Part shown: positions 8,767 to 19,400 of the stretch, piece after piece | Position numbering within the stretch: position 1 is the stretch's first letter | How the letters are laid out: each line of letters starts with the position of its first letter | From: Xylanibacter ruminicola | GTDB taxonomy: Bacteria; Bacteroidota; Bacteroidia; Bacteroidales; Bacteroidaceae | Assembly: GCA_015060625.1 (NCBI GenBank) | Contig: SUYC01000003.1 | Coordinates: 62,001 to 126,000, forward strand | Length of the DNA: 64,000 bases | Direction of reading: 5' to 3' | Notes under the pieces: model-generated | The model's database searches: none | Told to the model about the DNA's origin: nothing | What the model saw: the letters and a program-made list of their open reading frames with translations, nothing else | Position numbers and translations under genes: made by a program

Positions 8767-10437
8767 ATGAAAGCAATATACAATAAAATCATCGTTTCTG
8801 CTATGGTGGGTGCCGCGGGCCTTACCATCGGTGGATGTACAGATTTGGACGAGACGATATACGACCGTCTGGCCTCTGAGAAATACGAGTTTACTGATGC
8901 CGACCTCGAGGCTACCATTGCACCTGTTTACAGCAGTCTGCGCGATGTGTATTGGGGCTGGTTCGGTATGGCTGACATTATGGATGAGAGTTCCGATGTA
9001 TGGGGTGTTCCTAACCGTATCGGTATCGGCTGGGGCGACCTTTATATCTCTATGCACAAGCACGAGTTTAACGCAGGTATCGGCCATTTCTCGGTCAACT
9101 GGTCCAACAACTATGCCGGTGTGAATGCCTGCAACCAGATTTTAGCCAACGAGCAGGTTGCCAGTAGCGAACTCATCAAGGCTCAGGTGCGCGCTTATCG
9201 TGCCATGTACTACTATAATCTGTTCGACCTGTTCCGTAACATCCCTCTGGATACCACTTTCGTTCACCCTGATGGATGGACACCTGAGCAGGCAGCTCCC
9301 GAGGTGACTTATAAGTGGATTGAGAGTGAGCTGAAGGAAGTGGCCGACCAGTGCGGCGACGACATCTCGTTGGGCAAGCTCAGTAAGTATGCTGCCTACA
9401 TGCAGTTGGCCAAGCTCTATCTGAACCACGACGCCTGGTTCCCTAACAATAAGGATAATAGTTACTATCAGAAGTGTATCGACTGCCTGAACGTCATCAT
9501 CAACTCGGGCAAGTTTGCTCTGGCCACCAACTACAGCGACAACTTCTTGGAGGATATCTCGGCTTCGCCTGAGATCATCTTCGGTATCGTGTTCGAAAAT
9601 AAGTATGCCGGTGGTAACTTCATGGCTAACCTCTGGATCCACAATGCAGGCCGTGCCCGCTGGAACTTCTCAGGTTGGGCTACAGGCGGTGGTATCGTGT
9701 TCCCACAGTTCCTTGACATCTACGAGGATGGCGACACCCGTTTGGAGAACACCTGGACAGGCGGCCCACAGTATGCGATGGATGGTAGTCCTATCCTGCT
9801 GGATGGCGAGCCCCTCGACTACACCCGCGAACTGCATAGCATCGACAATCCTGGCTGCTATCCCATGGAGAGCTGGCGCCTGATTAAGTATGAGATCAAG
9901 AGTGGCGACTATGGTACCAGCTACGACGATGTGCCTTACTATCGCTATGCCGATGCCCTGCTGATGAAGGCTGAGTGCCTGCTGCGCTTAGGTGGTTATA
10001 ATGGTGAGACTGAGGACGATGCCGCTGCATTGGTTACTCAGGTACGTGCCCGTAACTTCAAGGCCGACCCATCGAAGGCCAAGGTTACCGCAGCCCAGCT
10101 GAAGGGTGGCAGTAAGTACAACTACGGACATCGCGAGAATACTGGTGAACTGGGTGGTGCCGACAACTGGGTAGAGAACTACCAGGGTGGCGACGACATC
10201 GAACTGGGTGGACTGCTCGACGAGCTGGCTCGTGAGTTTGTTTGCGAGGCCCATCGTCGCGATGATATCATCCGCTTTACGATTAAAGGAACGAATATGA
10301 ACGTGTACTGCGGTAAATCGTGGTTCTGTAAGGATCCCGAGGCCGACCGCCATACCGACATATTCCCCATCCCACAGGATGCTCTCGACGGTAACCCTAA
10401 GCTGAAGCAGAACCCTGGATATACAGCGGCAAACTAA
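8767..10437 (+). CDS. SusD/RagB-family surface glycan-binding lipoprotein
   Basis: The 556-aa lid protein of the SusC transporter. The signal peptide ends in a lipobox (IGGC, Cys24), so it is lipid-anchored and probably surface exposed. The SusD fold is recognisable from the TPR-like helices after the N-terminus (IKAQVRAYRAMYYYNLFDLF) and the C-terminal family segment (YYRYADALLMKAECLLRLGG, later NPGYTAAN). It sits directly after SusC and before two lipoproteins, the order typical of Bacteroidota PULs. Ligand specificity cannot be read from the sequence. Confidence 0.95.
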   Translation: MKAIYNKIIVSAMVGAAGLTIGGCTDLDETIYDRLASEKYEFTDADLEATIAPVYSSLRDVYWGWFGMADIMDESSDVWGVPNRIGIGWGDLYISMHKHEFNAGIGHFSVNWSNNYAGVNACNQILANEQVASSELIKAQVRAYRAMYYYNLFDLFRNIPLDTTFVHPDGWTPEQAAPEVTYKWIESELKEVADQCGDDISLGKLSKYAAYMQLAKLYLNHDAWFPNNKDNSYYQKCIDCLNVIINSGKFALATNYSDNFLEDISASPEIIFGIVFENKYAGGNFMANLWIHNAGRARWNFSGWATGGGIVFPQFLDIYEDGDTRLENTWTGGPQYAMDGSPILLDGEPLDYTRELHSIDNPGCYPMESWRLIKYEIKSGDYGTSYDDVPYYRYADALLMKAECLLRLGGYNGETEDDAAALVTQVRARNFKADPSKAKVTAAQLKGGSKYNYGHRENTGELGGADNWVENYQGGDDIELGGLLDELAREFVCEAHRRDDIIRFTIKGTNMNVYCGKSWFCKDPEADRHTDIFPIPQDALDGNPKLKQNPGYTAAN

Positions 10438-10440
10438 GGG

Positions 10441-10480
10441 AAAATGCAAAAATGTAATAATGAAATAATGCAAAAATTAT
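10441..10480 (+). repeat. Octamer array in the susD-lipoprotein gap
   Basis: Five consecutive 8-bp units (AAAATGCA, AAAATGTA, ATAATGAA, ATAATGCA, AAAATTAT) fill the whole intercistronic gap and run into the next start codon. Confidence 0.65.
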
Positions 10481-11465
10481 GAGAAAGAATATATTATATA
10501 TAGCAATGGCATGCTTTGCGCTGGGCTTTACTGCCTGTAGCGACGATCCCAACGATGCCGTAACCAAGCACGTGTATGGTCCCGACGAGGCTCCCTATCT
10601 GCGTTCCGACGCCAGTGCTACAATCGCCTACAGCGCCGAGTTCCGCAAGGGACATGTGGCACCTAAGACCATTTATTTGAAAGATTATGCCGAGCAGATT
10701 CAGACTAAGTTGAAGATGACTGTTGATGACATGATTGCTGGTGTAGAATCAGGTAAGGTGGTATTCTACAATATTAACACCGCCCGTGGCTGCTGGAATA
10801 AGGCCGCAGCTACTAAGGGTAGCAATGGCTGGTGGTACGATGCCTCAGGCTTGGTAGCCGATGCCACTACTGGTGTTGCCTGCATCGAGCTCGACAAGAC
10901 TGCTAAGGCTCTCGTGCTGAGTGTGCCCGAGGAGTCGGCAGCTGGTGTATCGGTAGCTGCCAACGTAGGTTTCGCCATCGATAACGGTAAGGACTATGAT
11001 GACTATATCCGTTTCAACATCAGCTTTGCAGTAACCGATCCTGGTACGATTATCCTCAATGTTACCATTCCTGCAGGCGATTATGCCAGCTACGAGGTTG
11101 AGTTCGCTGGTGTTGAGAGTGCTATCCAGGCATGCTTCGGTATGACCTCAAGCGAATTTAATGCATTGGTACAGGATGCTGCAGGTGATATCGCCATGTA
11201 TATGGTTGATGAAGCCGGCAACTGGGATACCTCTTCTAGCTATACCGCCAATGGTATTGGTTACTGGCTTGATGCTACAGGCAAGGTTACTACTTGGGGT
11301 ACCGATGGCTTTTCCTACTATGTTGAGACACATGATGGTACCGTAGGTATCGGTCGTGCTCCTGGTTTGGCTTCTGGCACCGAAGGTAAACTGCACCTTG
11401 TTTATGCCAGCAAGAGCGATAGTAGCAAGTTTATCGAGTTTGTTATTAACACCACATTAGAGTAA
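10479..11465 (+). CDS. PUL surface lipoprotein with two DUF4859-like modules
   Basis: A 328-aa lipoprotein (lipobox FTAC, Cys20) in the SusE/F position, downstream of susD. It appears to be built from two diverged copies of one module, about residues 60-185 and 190-328. Each has an amphipathic helix followed by a Gly/Trp-rich beta segment (GSNGWWYDASGLV in copy 1, GIGYWLDATGKVTTWG in copy 2). A third copy ends the next protein (GSWINAEGYAATWG). I assign the module to DUF4859 from memory of that family, so that label is moderate. By position and lipid anchor it is probably a glycan- or glycoprotein-binding protein; no catalytic motif is visible. Confidence 0.8.
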   Translation: MRKNILYIAMACFALGFTACSDDPNDAVTKHVYGPDEAPYLRSDASATIAYSAEFRKGHVAPKTIYLKDYAEQIQTKLKMTVDDMIAGVESGKVVFYNINTARGCWNKAAATKGSNGWWYDASGLVADATTGVACIELDKTAKALVLSVPEESAAGVSVAANVGFAIDNGKDYDDYIRFNISFAVTDPGTIILNVTIPAGDYASYEVEFAGVESAIQACFGMTSSEFNALVQDAAGDIAMYMVDEAGNWDTSSSYTANGIGYWLDATGKVTTWGTDGFSYYVETHDGTVGIGRAPGLASGTEGKLHLVYASKSDSSKFIEFVINTTLE

Positions 11466-11472
11466 TTGTAAT

Positions 11473-13788
11473 ATGATGTATTTGAATAGACTTATGAGCA
11501 AGAGCGCCTTGGTTGCGCTCTTCGCTCTCGGTCTCTCGGGTTGCACCAGCGACGACGAGGTGATTGTTGGTAACATCACCATTGCCGAGACCGAATTGAA
11601 TAAGACTGTAGAGTGGGACGAGGTGGAGAGCTCTATCACCTTTACTGCTAACGATAAGTGGACAGCCAGTGTGAGTGATGTCACCACCCGAGCCCTTAAC
11701 ACCAAGATTGAGTGGCTGACGCTGACTGTGAACAGTGGCGATGCCGGCGAGGTAAAGATGCCATTCTGCCTCTCGAAGAACGATTCAGAGTTCTATCGCG
11801 ATGCTCAGATTGCCATCCATTGTGGCGATAAGACCTCGATCATCAACGTACATCAGAATCAGAACCCCGATGCTGTGCACACCATGGATAAGTCGCAGGT
11901 TGAGAACTTCGACAAGTACATCTGCCCAGGCTCTTGGAACGAAGGTTTCGAGAAAGGTGTGGATAATATGTTGCGCGACGATGCCAAGTGGAGCTTCTGG
12001 CGCATGAAGCAGAGCGAGCATTTCTTCGTGTTCTGGGAGCCAGGCTTCGGCTACGATCCCAATGGAAGCGACGTGCCAGCCGCCCTGCGTGTGAATATCG
12101 ACGACCTGCTGGCCAAGGCCGAGCAGTTCTATACCACCAATGTCGAGAAACTGAAGATGGTGACCGTTGGTCAGGGTAAGAGCCAGCTCGATAAGTATAA
12201 GATGCAGATCTATCTGCTGTATCAGCAGGATTGGCTTGCCACAGGTTCTGGCTACGACAACACGATTGGCGCCCTCTGGGTGAACCCATCTACCTGTCAG
12301 CCTGTAGGCTCTACCATTGCTCACGAGATAGGTCACTCATTCCAGTATCAGGCTGGTTGCGACAAGCTGCTTAACGGACAGGCTGAAGAAACCAGCTATG
12401 GTATGAGCGGCGGTTTCCGCTATGGCTTTGGCGAGAACGGTGCCGGTGGCTGTGCTTACTGGGAGCAGTGCGCTCAGTGGCAGTCGTTCCAGGATTATCC
12501 TGAGGAGTGCTTCACCCAGAATCCGCATCCTTCGGTATGGCTCCGCAATCACCATCGTCACTTCAACCACGAGTTTATGCGCTATGCCTCCTACTGGCTG
12601 CAGTACTACCTTACCCAGAAACATGGCATCGAGGCTTACGGTCGCATCTGGCAGGAGAGCACTTATCCCGAGGATCCTATCCAGACCTATGCCCGCCTGT
12701 TCTGTGGCAACGATATGGAGAAGTTCTACGACGAGTATTACGACTATGCAGCCCGTGCTGTCAGCTACGACTTCGATGCTGTTCACCAGTATCTCAGTCT
12801 GAATCCTACGGCTGCTAACTATGCTACGAACATGCTGCCTAAGGATGGTGGTTTCCAGCCTACCTACGACAACTGTCCTGGTACCACAGGCTTTAATGCC
12901 ATCGAGCTGAATATTCCTGCTGCTGGTACAACTGTTAAGGCCGACCTGAAAGCTGTAACGCCAGGTAGCGCCCTAGTTAGCGGCGATGCCGGCAAGGTGG
13001 TTGATGGCGATGGTAATGCCAAGGGTAATGTCAGCACCTACAACCAGCAGTCGAACACCACATCGGCTTACCGCATTGGTTTTGTAGCCATTAGCGGCGA
13101 TAAGGCCACCTATGGCACTATGGCTAAAGGTAAGAATGCTGTAGCCGAGATGAAGGTGCCTGCTGGAACCGATAAGCTCTACCTCGTGGTAGTAGCCACA
13201 CCTACTGATTATCAGCGACAGGCTTGGGACGACGATGAGACCAACGACCAGCAGTGGCCTTACAACGTGAAGTTCAGTGGCACTGGCGTGAAGGGTTTTG
13301 TAGAGATTCCTGCCGGCGATCCTACCGATGTGACTTTCACCCATAATCTGAATGGACTGGATGCCGCTTACGAAGGTTATGAGGTTGGTGCTATCGACCT
13401 GTTGGGCGAGGGCTATATGGAGAAGATGGCGAAAGCCTTCAAGCTGCAACCTGCTGAGATCCTGGCTAATCTGGCTCCACGCGATGGCGATGCCGTCACA
13501 CCTGCCGAAGGTAAGATTGCCATTGGTCTGACACAGCCCGACGGAACCATCAGTTTTGCCTGCTCTACTAACGCCATTGGTTCATGGATCAATGCCGAAG
13601 GTTATGCTGCCACATGGGGCGAAGGCCAACTCTACTACGAGTATGATGGTTCTTCTTACAACTTCCCCGTCGGCTTTAAGCCCGGCACCGTTGAGGCTGG
13701 TAAGACTTACACCATGAAGCCCACTTGGGTTTACACCAAGGGTGGCAAGCAGTATAAAGCCACGTTCACACTGAATATGCAATTCTAA
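11473..13788 (+). CDS. BACON - HExxH (DUF6055-like) - DUF4859-like lipoprotein, putative surface metallopeptidase
   Basis: A 771-aa lipoprotein (lipobox LSGC, Cys24). About residues 35-130 form a BACON-like beta-sandwich. Residues about 140-450 form an unnamed (DUF6055-like) domain with HEIGH at 284-288 and a conserved E-x-x-x-Q-W (WEQCAQW, Glu331) about 45 residues on; HExxH plus a downstream Glu is the gluzincin zinc-site pattern. The C-terminal 130 residues repeat the DUF4859-like module of the preceding protein. The second HExxH protein in this operon shares the core (GALWV, HExGHSFQ, ExxxQW). I infer a zinc peptidase attacking the protein part of a glycoprotein, but no activity is proven. 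Translation could start at 11473 or at the in-frame MSKSAL at 11494. Confidence 0.78.
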   Translation: MMYLNRLMSKSALVALFALGLSGCTSDDEVIVGNITIAETELNKTVEWDEVESSITFTANDKWTASVSDVTTRALNTKIEWLTLTVNSGDAGEVKMPFCLSKNDSEFYRDAQIAIHCGDKTSIINVHQNQNPDAVHTMDKSQVENFDKYICPGSWNEGFEKGVDNMLRDDAKWSFWRMKQSEHFFVFWEPGFGYDPNGSDVPAALRVNIDDLLAKAEQFYTTNVEKLKMVTVGQGKSQLDKYKMQIYLLYQQDWLATGSGYDNTIGALWVNPSTCQPVGSTIAHEIGHSFQYQAGCDKLLNGQAEETSYGMSGGFRYGFGENGAGGCAYWEQCAQWQSFQDYPEECFTQNPHPSVWLRNHHRHFNHEFMRYASYWLQYYLTQKHGIEAYGRIWQESTYPEDPIQTYARLFCGNDMEKFYDEYYDYAARAVSYDFDAVHQYLSLNPTAANYATNMLPKDGGFQPTYDNCPGTTGFNAIELNIPAAGTTVKADLKAVTPGSALVSGDAGKVVDGDGNAKGNVSTYNQQSNTTSAYRIGFVAISGDKATYGTMAKGKNAVAEMKVPAGTDKLYLVVVATPTDYQRQAWDDDETNDQQWPYNVKFSGTGVKGFVEIPAGDPTDVTFTHNLNGLDAAYEGYEVGAIDLLGEGYMEKMAKAFKLQPAEILANLAPRDGDAVTPAEGKIAIGLTQPDGTISFACSTNAIGSWINAEGYAATWGEGQLYYEYDGSSYNFPVGFKPGTVEAGKTYTMKPTWVYTKGGKQYKATFTLNMQF

Positions 13789-13806
13789 TTTTTTCGATAT
13801 TCTAAG

Positions 13807-15168
13807 ATGAAGAAGTTTTTTCTTTCGAGTTTGGCGGTTCTGTTGATGGTTGCCTGTTCGTCGGGAAGCGATGTGCCGGAGCCAAGCCCTGTTGTACCTA
13901 CGCCGTCGACAGTTGATACAACTAAGGTAGATACTTCAAAAACCGATCAGAATCCTGTTGCGGTGAAGTTTGCTGCCAAGTATCGAGTGGCAAAGATGCA
14001 GATTACAACGGATGGACAGCAGGCTGTCGACTCGAAAGAGAAAGCTGATTATCGCAATTGTACGATTAAAATAGAGAGTGATACGGCAGCATGGAACTAC
14101 GAGGGCCGTGGACGTATTCGCGGCAGAGGTAACTCAACATGGATCTGGTATCCCAAGAAACCATACCGTATTAAACTCGACGAAAAGGCATCAGTACTTG
14201 GTCTTGATGCTAATAAAGACTGGGTGCTGCTGGCCAACTATCGCGACCCAACCCATCTGATGAACACCTTTGTGTTCGAGATGGGGTATGGGTTGAATAT
14301 GCCTTTTACCAATCATACACGCTATGTAGAGGTTACGCTTAATGGCGATTATATCGGTCTGTATCAGTTGACGGAGCAGATAGAAGTAGGAAAGAGTCGT
14401 GTGGATATTGGTAAGAAGAAAGGATGGCTATTATCACTTGATGTCGACGACGGCCCTGCTGAGGCTCCTACCGCAGGCGACAATTTCTGGTCGCAGGTAT
14501 ACCGTATGCCAGTATGTGTAAAGAGTCCTGAAGCTGAGGATTATGCTACCCCCGAAACCCTATTAGATGATGCAAAAAAGGCACTTGGCGACCTTGAAAA
14601 CGTAATACATAGTCACGACTACGAAGCACTTAAGAAGGTGCTGAATGTTCAGTCGATGATTGACTATCTGCTGATTCAGGAGTACGTTTACAATGTCGAA
14701 GTGTCTGCACCGCGTAGCATCTACATCCACAAAGATAAAGGTGATGCACTCTGGACTTTCGGACCGCTATGGGACTTTGATGCCGGTTTTGATTTCGACT
14801 GGGGACATATGTACGATGGACACGGCTATTTCGCTGATTATCGCGAGACGGTTCTTGGTACCGATCCTGCCCGTCATGTCAGCAATTACGATTATGTGCC
14901 GAGTTTCTTTACTGACATGTGGAAGAACAAGGCATTCGTCAGCGATGTAAAGGCGCGTTGGAAGGAAATAAAACCGCGTATTATCGCTGAGTTCTGGGCA
15001 GAGACCAAGCGCTATGCCGACGCTGCTGCCGAGGCGATGGAGCGCGATGCTAAGCGCTGGCCCATCGACAAGAAATACACTACAGAAATCAATCGAATGG
15101 AGAAATGGCTCAACTCAAGAGCTGTTTATATGGACAATATTGTAAGCAACTATCCAAGTGGAAACTGA
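13807..15168 (+). CDS. CotH-type kinase family lipoprotein
   Basis: A 453-aa lipoprotein (MVAC lipobox) with a Pro/Thr-rich linker and then a CotH domain from about residue 55. Family motifs are clear: RGRIRGRGNSTW, KKPYRIKLD, LLANYRDPTHLMN, GLYQLTEQIEV and the metal-site FGPLWDFDAGFD. CotH proteins of Bacillus spores are atypical secreted protein kinases; roles in Bacteroidota PULs are not established. It lies between two HExxH proteins, 18 bp after the first and 1 bp before the second, so it is almost certainly co-transcribed with them. A structural or binding role without kinase activity is possible. Confidence 0.88.
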   Translation: MKKFFLSSLAVLLMVACSSGSDVPEPSPVVPTPSTVDTTKVDTSKTDQNPVAVKFAAKYRVAKMQITTDGQQAVDSKEKADYRNCTIKIESDTAAWNYEGRGRIRGRGNSTWIWYPKKPYRIKLDEKASVLGLDANKDWVLLANYRDPTHLMNTFVFEMGYGLNMPFTNHTRYVEVTLNGDYIGLYQLTEQIEVGKSRVDIGKKKGWLLSLDVDDGPAEAPTAGDNFWSQVYRMPVCVKSPEAEDYATPETLLDDAKKALGDLENVIHSHDYEALKKVLNVQSMIDYLLIQEYVYNVEVSAPRSIYIHKDKGDALWTFGPLWDFDAGFDFDWGHMYDGHGYFADYRETVLGTDPARHVSNYDYVPSFFTDMWKNKAFVSDVKARWKEIKPRIIAEFWAETKRYADAAAEAMERDAKRWPIDKKYTTEINRMEKWLNSRAVYMDNIVSNYPSGN

Positions 15169-15169
15169 T

Positions 15170-16420
15170 ATGAAACGAATAATACTATTGGCATCGTGCG
15201 TATTTGCAAGCTATACAGCATTGCACGCCCAGAAGAAGATATACATCCCTGAGGACCTGCGAAAGATGGATTTGCAGGCTGATACCTCGCAGTGGTCGTT
15301 TAAGCGTAGTATCGAGACCGACGATCTGATACTGATGTGGGAGCGAGGTTTTGGCAGCGATACAAGCAATCCGCCGATGCTTGAGGGCAAACCTATGAGT
15401 TTCAACCTCACTAATCTGCGCGACCGTGTGCAGGAGTTTTATCACTTCTTCCGCGATACGCTGGCTTTCTCGTTGCCTGGGTCTAAGGCCGATAAGTATA
15501 AGATGATGGTGATGGTAAATTACTCGCTCGACGGTACGGCCTATGGTGGCACCTACGACAATTTTATTGGCGCCCTATGGGTGGCCCCCAACCGTATACA
15601 GGATGCCAAGATGAACTGCATGGCGCACGAACTGGGACACTCGTTCCAGTTGCAGATACCCGCCGATAGTGTAGGTGACGCATGGGGAGGATCTGGCTTT
15701 TTCGAGATGACATCGCAGTGGATGCTGTGGCAGGTTAATCCTGGTTGGTTAACCGATGAGAACTACCACTTCGAGGCATTCAAGCAGCTCACCCACAAGG
15801 CCTATCTGCATCTCGATAATATCTATCACTCGCCCTTTGTTATCCAGTGGTGGAGCGATTTGCACGGGCGCAAGTCGATAGCCGAACTGTATCGCCAGGG
15901 TAGGATAGGCGAGGATCCTGTGATGACCTATAAGCGCATGTACAATATGAGTCAAAAGCAGTTCTGCGACGAGATGTTCCGCGGCTATCAGCATCTGGTA
16001 AACTTCGATTTCAACCATGCCCGTAAAGAAACCCGCCAATATGCCTGCACATTCGATACCGAGACAGAAGGCGGAAAGTGGCTGCGCCCCAAGAACTATC
16101 CTGAGGAATACGGATTCAACGCCATCAAACTAGATGATAAGGTAAACCTTAATGCCAGAAAGTTCAGACTGAATATACAGGGCGATAACCTGCGTTATGG
16201 TTTTGTAGGCATAACTACCGATGGCCAGTCGGTTTATAGCGATGTGAATGCCACAGAGTTCGTCGTACCAAAATCAAAACGCCTTTCTCACCTCTATCTC
16301 ATTGTGATGGGAGCTCCTTTGCAGCACTATCACATACCGATGCCTACAGACGAAAATTATAAAAATCCACAAAAACTTTTGGAGTTTCCATATAGTTTTC
16401 GTATTTTTGCCACCCGATGA
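15170..16420 (+). CDS. Secreted HExxH protein, paralogue of the upstream putative metallopeptidase
   Basis: A 416-aa protein with a Sec signal peptide (cleavage near ALHAQ) and no lipobox, so probably periplasmic. The ORF track begins at 15158 inside CotH; I prefer the ATG at 15170, 1 bp after the CotH stop, because the signal peptide starts there. The core shares GALWVAPN, HELGHSFQ (HExxH at 153-157) and FEMTSQW (Glu179, proposed third zinc ligand) with the 771-aa lipoprotein, but it lacks the BACON and DUF4859-like ends. A surface and a periplasmic enzyme of one family would fit stepwise degradation of an imported glycopeptide. The HTCS gene overlaps its stop by 4 bp (ATGA). Confidence 0.78.
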   Translation: MKRIILLASCVFASYTALHAQKKIYIPEDLRKMDLQADTSQWSFKRSIETDDLILMWERGFGSDTSNPPMLEGKPMSFNLTNLRDRVQEFYHFFRDTLAFSLPGSKADKYKMMVMVNYSLDGTAYGGTYDNFIGALWVAPNRIQDAKMNCMAHELGHSFQLQIPADSVGDAWGGSGFFEMTSQWMLWQVNPGWLTDENYHFEAFKQLTHKAYLHLDNIYHSPFVIQWWSDLHGRKSIAELYRQGRIGEDPVMTYKRMYNMSQKQFCDEMFRGYQHLVNFDFNHARKETRQYACTFDTETEGGKWLRPKNYPEEYGFNAIKLDDKVNLNARKFRLNIQGDNLRYGFVGITTDGQSVYSDVNATEFVVPKSKRLSHLYLIVMGAPLQHYHIPMPTDENYKNPQKLLEFPYSFRIFATR

Positions 16421-19400
16421 GAAAGATATTGCTACTGATGGTGTGTTTGCTTGGTATTCTGAATTCAGAAGCCAAGAGCGATTTTCGTTTTCGCAACCTG
16501 ACGATGAATGATGGTTTGACGGCTAACGCAGTGCGCAATATTGTACAAGATAGGAATGGCTACATATGGTTTGGTACCGATAATGGCTTATGCCGTTACG
16601 ATGGCCGTCGGGTGTTGCCATTCCGTATCGCCGAACTTGGTATCAGCCAGTATATCTCGGCCCTCCAGGTGGCCGACGAGGGCCTTTATGTTGGTACAGC
16701 AAAGGGTGTGTTCTACATCGATTACCAGCATCTGGCTTTTGAGAAATTGCCCATGAATATCCATACCACCGTTACCTCGTTTGCTACTGACAAGGAGGGC
16801 GCACTCTGGCTTTCAACTATGGGGCAGGGGGTATGGCGGTATAACGTCAGAACCCGGCAGAGTAAGCATTACGTCATACCTACGGCCGATAACGTAGTGG
16901 CTCGCGTCTTGGTTGATAACAGTAATCAGATTTGGACCGTTACCAACTGGGGTGCACCTTACGTCTTACGCCTGAACCGGTTGCATAATCAGTTCGAGCC
17001 CGTCAGTCTGAGCTATCCCGCTGCCTATAACGCCTTGAGCATGCTGCAAACCCGCGACGGGCGTTATTGGCTGGGCACCTGGGAGCAAGGCTTGTTGCTG
17101 ATGCATGGCGACGGACGGTTAGAGCAGATGCTCAGTCCCCAGCGCTCGAAAGTAGGCTGGCACATACACTCCCTGTTCGAGCTGCCCGACGGACATATCT
17201 GTATCGGTTGTGACGACGGACTGATTATCCTGAACCCTAAAACGGGGCAATGGAAACAGTTCGATGATCGTTTTGTATATGCCATCACCAGTGATACCGA
17301 GGGCGGCATGTGGATAGGCACATTCTACAGCGGTGTCAAGTATATCTCGCCTGTAGGCAAACGTTTCGAAGGCTTTACGATGGCCAACGGCCTGTCGGGC
17401 AATGTCATCTCGCGTTTTTGTGAGGATAAACAGGGACGCATTTGGATAGCCAGCGACGATGGTGGACTGATGTGCTATCTGCCTAAAGAGCGGCGTTTCA
17501 GCGATTATCCTCATCGCAGTGTGCTCAGCAAGCACAATGCGCACGCCCTCTGTCTGAGTGGCAACGAACTGTGGGTGGGCACCTATACCGATGGCATACA
17601 GGTACTGGATTTGGAAACTGGCAGTCTGCATCAATACACCCAGACCAGCAGCCCTCACTCACTCGATAATCCTAGCTGCTATGCACTCTATACCGACAAA
17701 AAAGGGCGTGTGTGGGCAGGTACAATGGAGGGACTGAATATGTATAACCGTGCCACCAACCAGTTTGAGCGCATCGCCCATCTGAATTCGATGGTGATAG
17801 ATATCGACGAAGACAGAAGCGGCAACTTATGGATATCAACTCAAGGCAACGGTCTGTGGCGCTATCATATCGCTACACGCAAACTGAAACAATACAAGCA
17901 CCAGGAAGGCAACCGACAGTCGCTGCCCGACAATCAGATCAACTGCTGTCTGGTAGATGAGGCTGGCACGTTGTGGGTGGGTACGCTCGACGGGCTTTGT
18001 GCCTACAATACTCGAACCGATGCTTTTGCCTATGTAGATCTCGATGCCCCCAATCACGATGTGATGGGTATCATCGAGGATCAGGGAGCACTGTGGCTCT
18101 CTACCGAGAGAGGCATCATCAGATACGAACCCACGCAGCCGCAAACCAGGCGGTTCACCCTTCACGACGGTCTGGTTAGTGAGCAGTTCCAACCCAATGC
18201 CTGCCTGAAAACCAAGGACGGCTGCATCTGTTTCGGCAGTACCGCTGGTTTCAATAGTTTCTATCCCTATCAGATAAAAACCAATAGTGTGATGCCGCCT
18301 GTGTATGTCACTTCGCTCGAAATTCTGAATCGCGAGGAACGTAATGCCGAAGGCCAACCCATCGACCTGACGCTGACCAAGCAGATAACGATAGGCTATA
18401 GCGATTCGAAGATGGTTACCCTATCGTTTGCATCGCTCAGCTATTGTTCGCCCGAGAAGATTCAGTATGCCTATATGCTCGAAGGCTTCGACCGCGATTG
18501 GAACTACGTAGGCAACCAGAACCGCGCCACCTATACCAACCTGCCTGCAGGCACTTATACCTTCCGTGTAAAGGCCACCAACAACGATGGCATCTGGAGT
18601 GACAACGAGGCCGAACTTAAAATCATCGTGCAGCCCCCGTTCTGGTGGAGCTGGTATGCCAAACTGCTATATCTGGTGCTGATGGTTACGGCGGTGTATT
18701 ACTATGTACAGCTGCGACTGAAACGTGCCGAACGCCAGCACCAGCGCGAACTGCAGCTGCTGAACGAACAGAAGGAGAAAGAGGTTCGTGAGGCCCGACT
18801 GAACTTCTTTACGATGATCGCCCACGAGATACGTACGCCCGTTTCGCTGATTATCGGACCGCTGGAGAAAATGCTAAAACACGGCACTCCATCCGACGAC
18901 CTAAAGGTGATTGACCGCAACGCCCATCGCCTGCTGGAACTGGTCAACCAGTTGCTCGACTTCCGTAAGGTCGAACAGCAGAGCTTGGTGATGCATTTTG
19001 CCCCACATAATATCTACCAGCTGATGGTGTCGGTAAGCGAACGCTTTGCTCCCACTTTTGAGCAGAACGGCAAGCGTTTCGCGGTTATCTATCCCGACGA
19101 GCATTTTACTGCCATTGTCGATCAAGAGGCAGTGATAAAAACCATCAGTAATCTGCTGACCAATGCCAACAAATACAGTAAGGATGAGGTGCAGCTGAAA
19201 TGCAGCGAAGACCCCGATGGTGAGCACTTCCGCATCAGCGTGAGCGATAATGGTGCAGGCATCCGCGAGCAGGATCGCCAGCGCATCTTTCAACCTTTCT
19301 TCCAAGCCGAGGGCAACAAGCCTGGCACAGGCATCGGTCTGAACATCGTGAAGAATATCGTTACTCAGCACCACGGTGACATCCTGGTAGATTCGGAACT

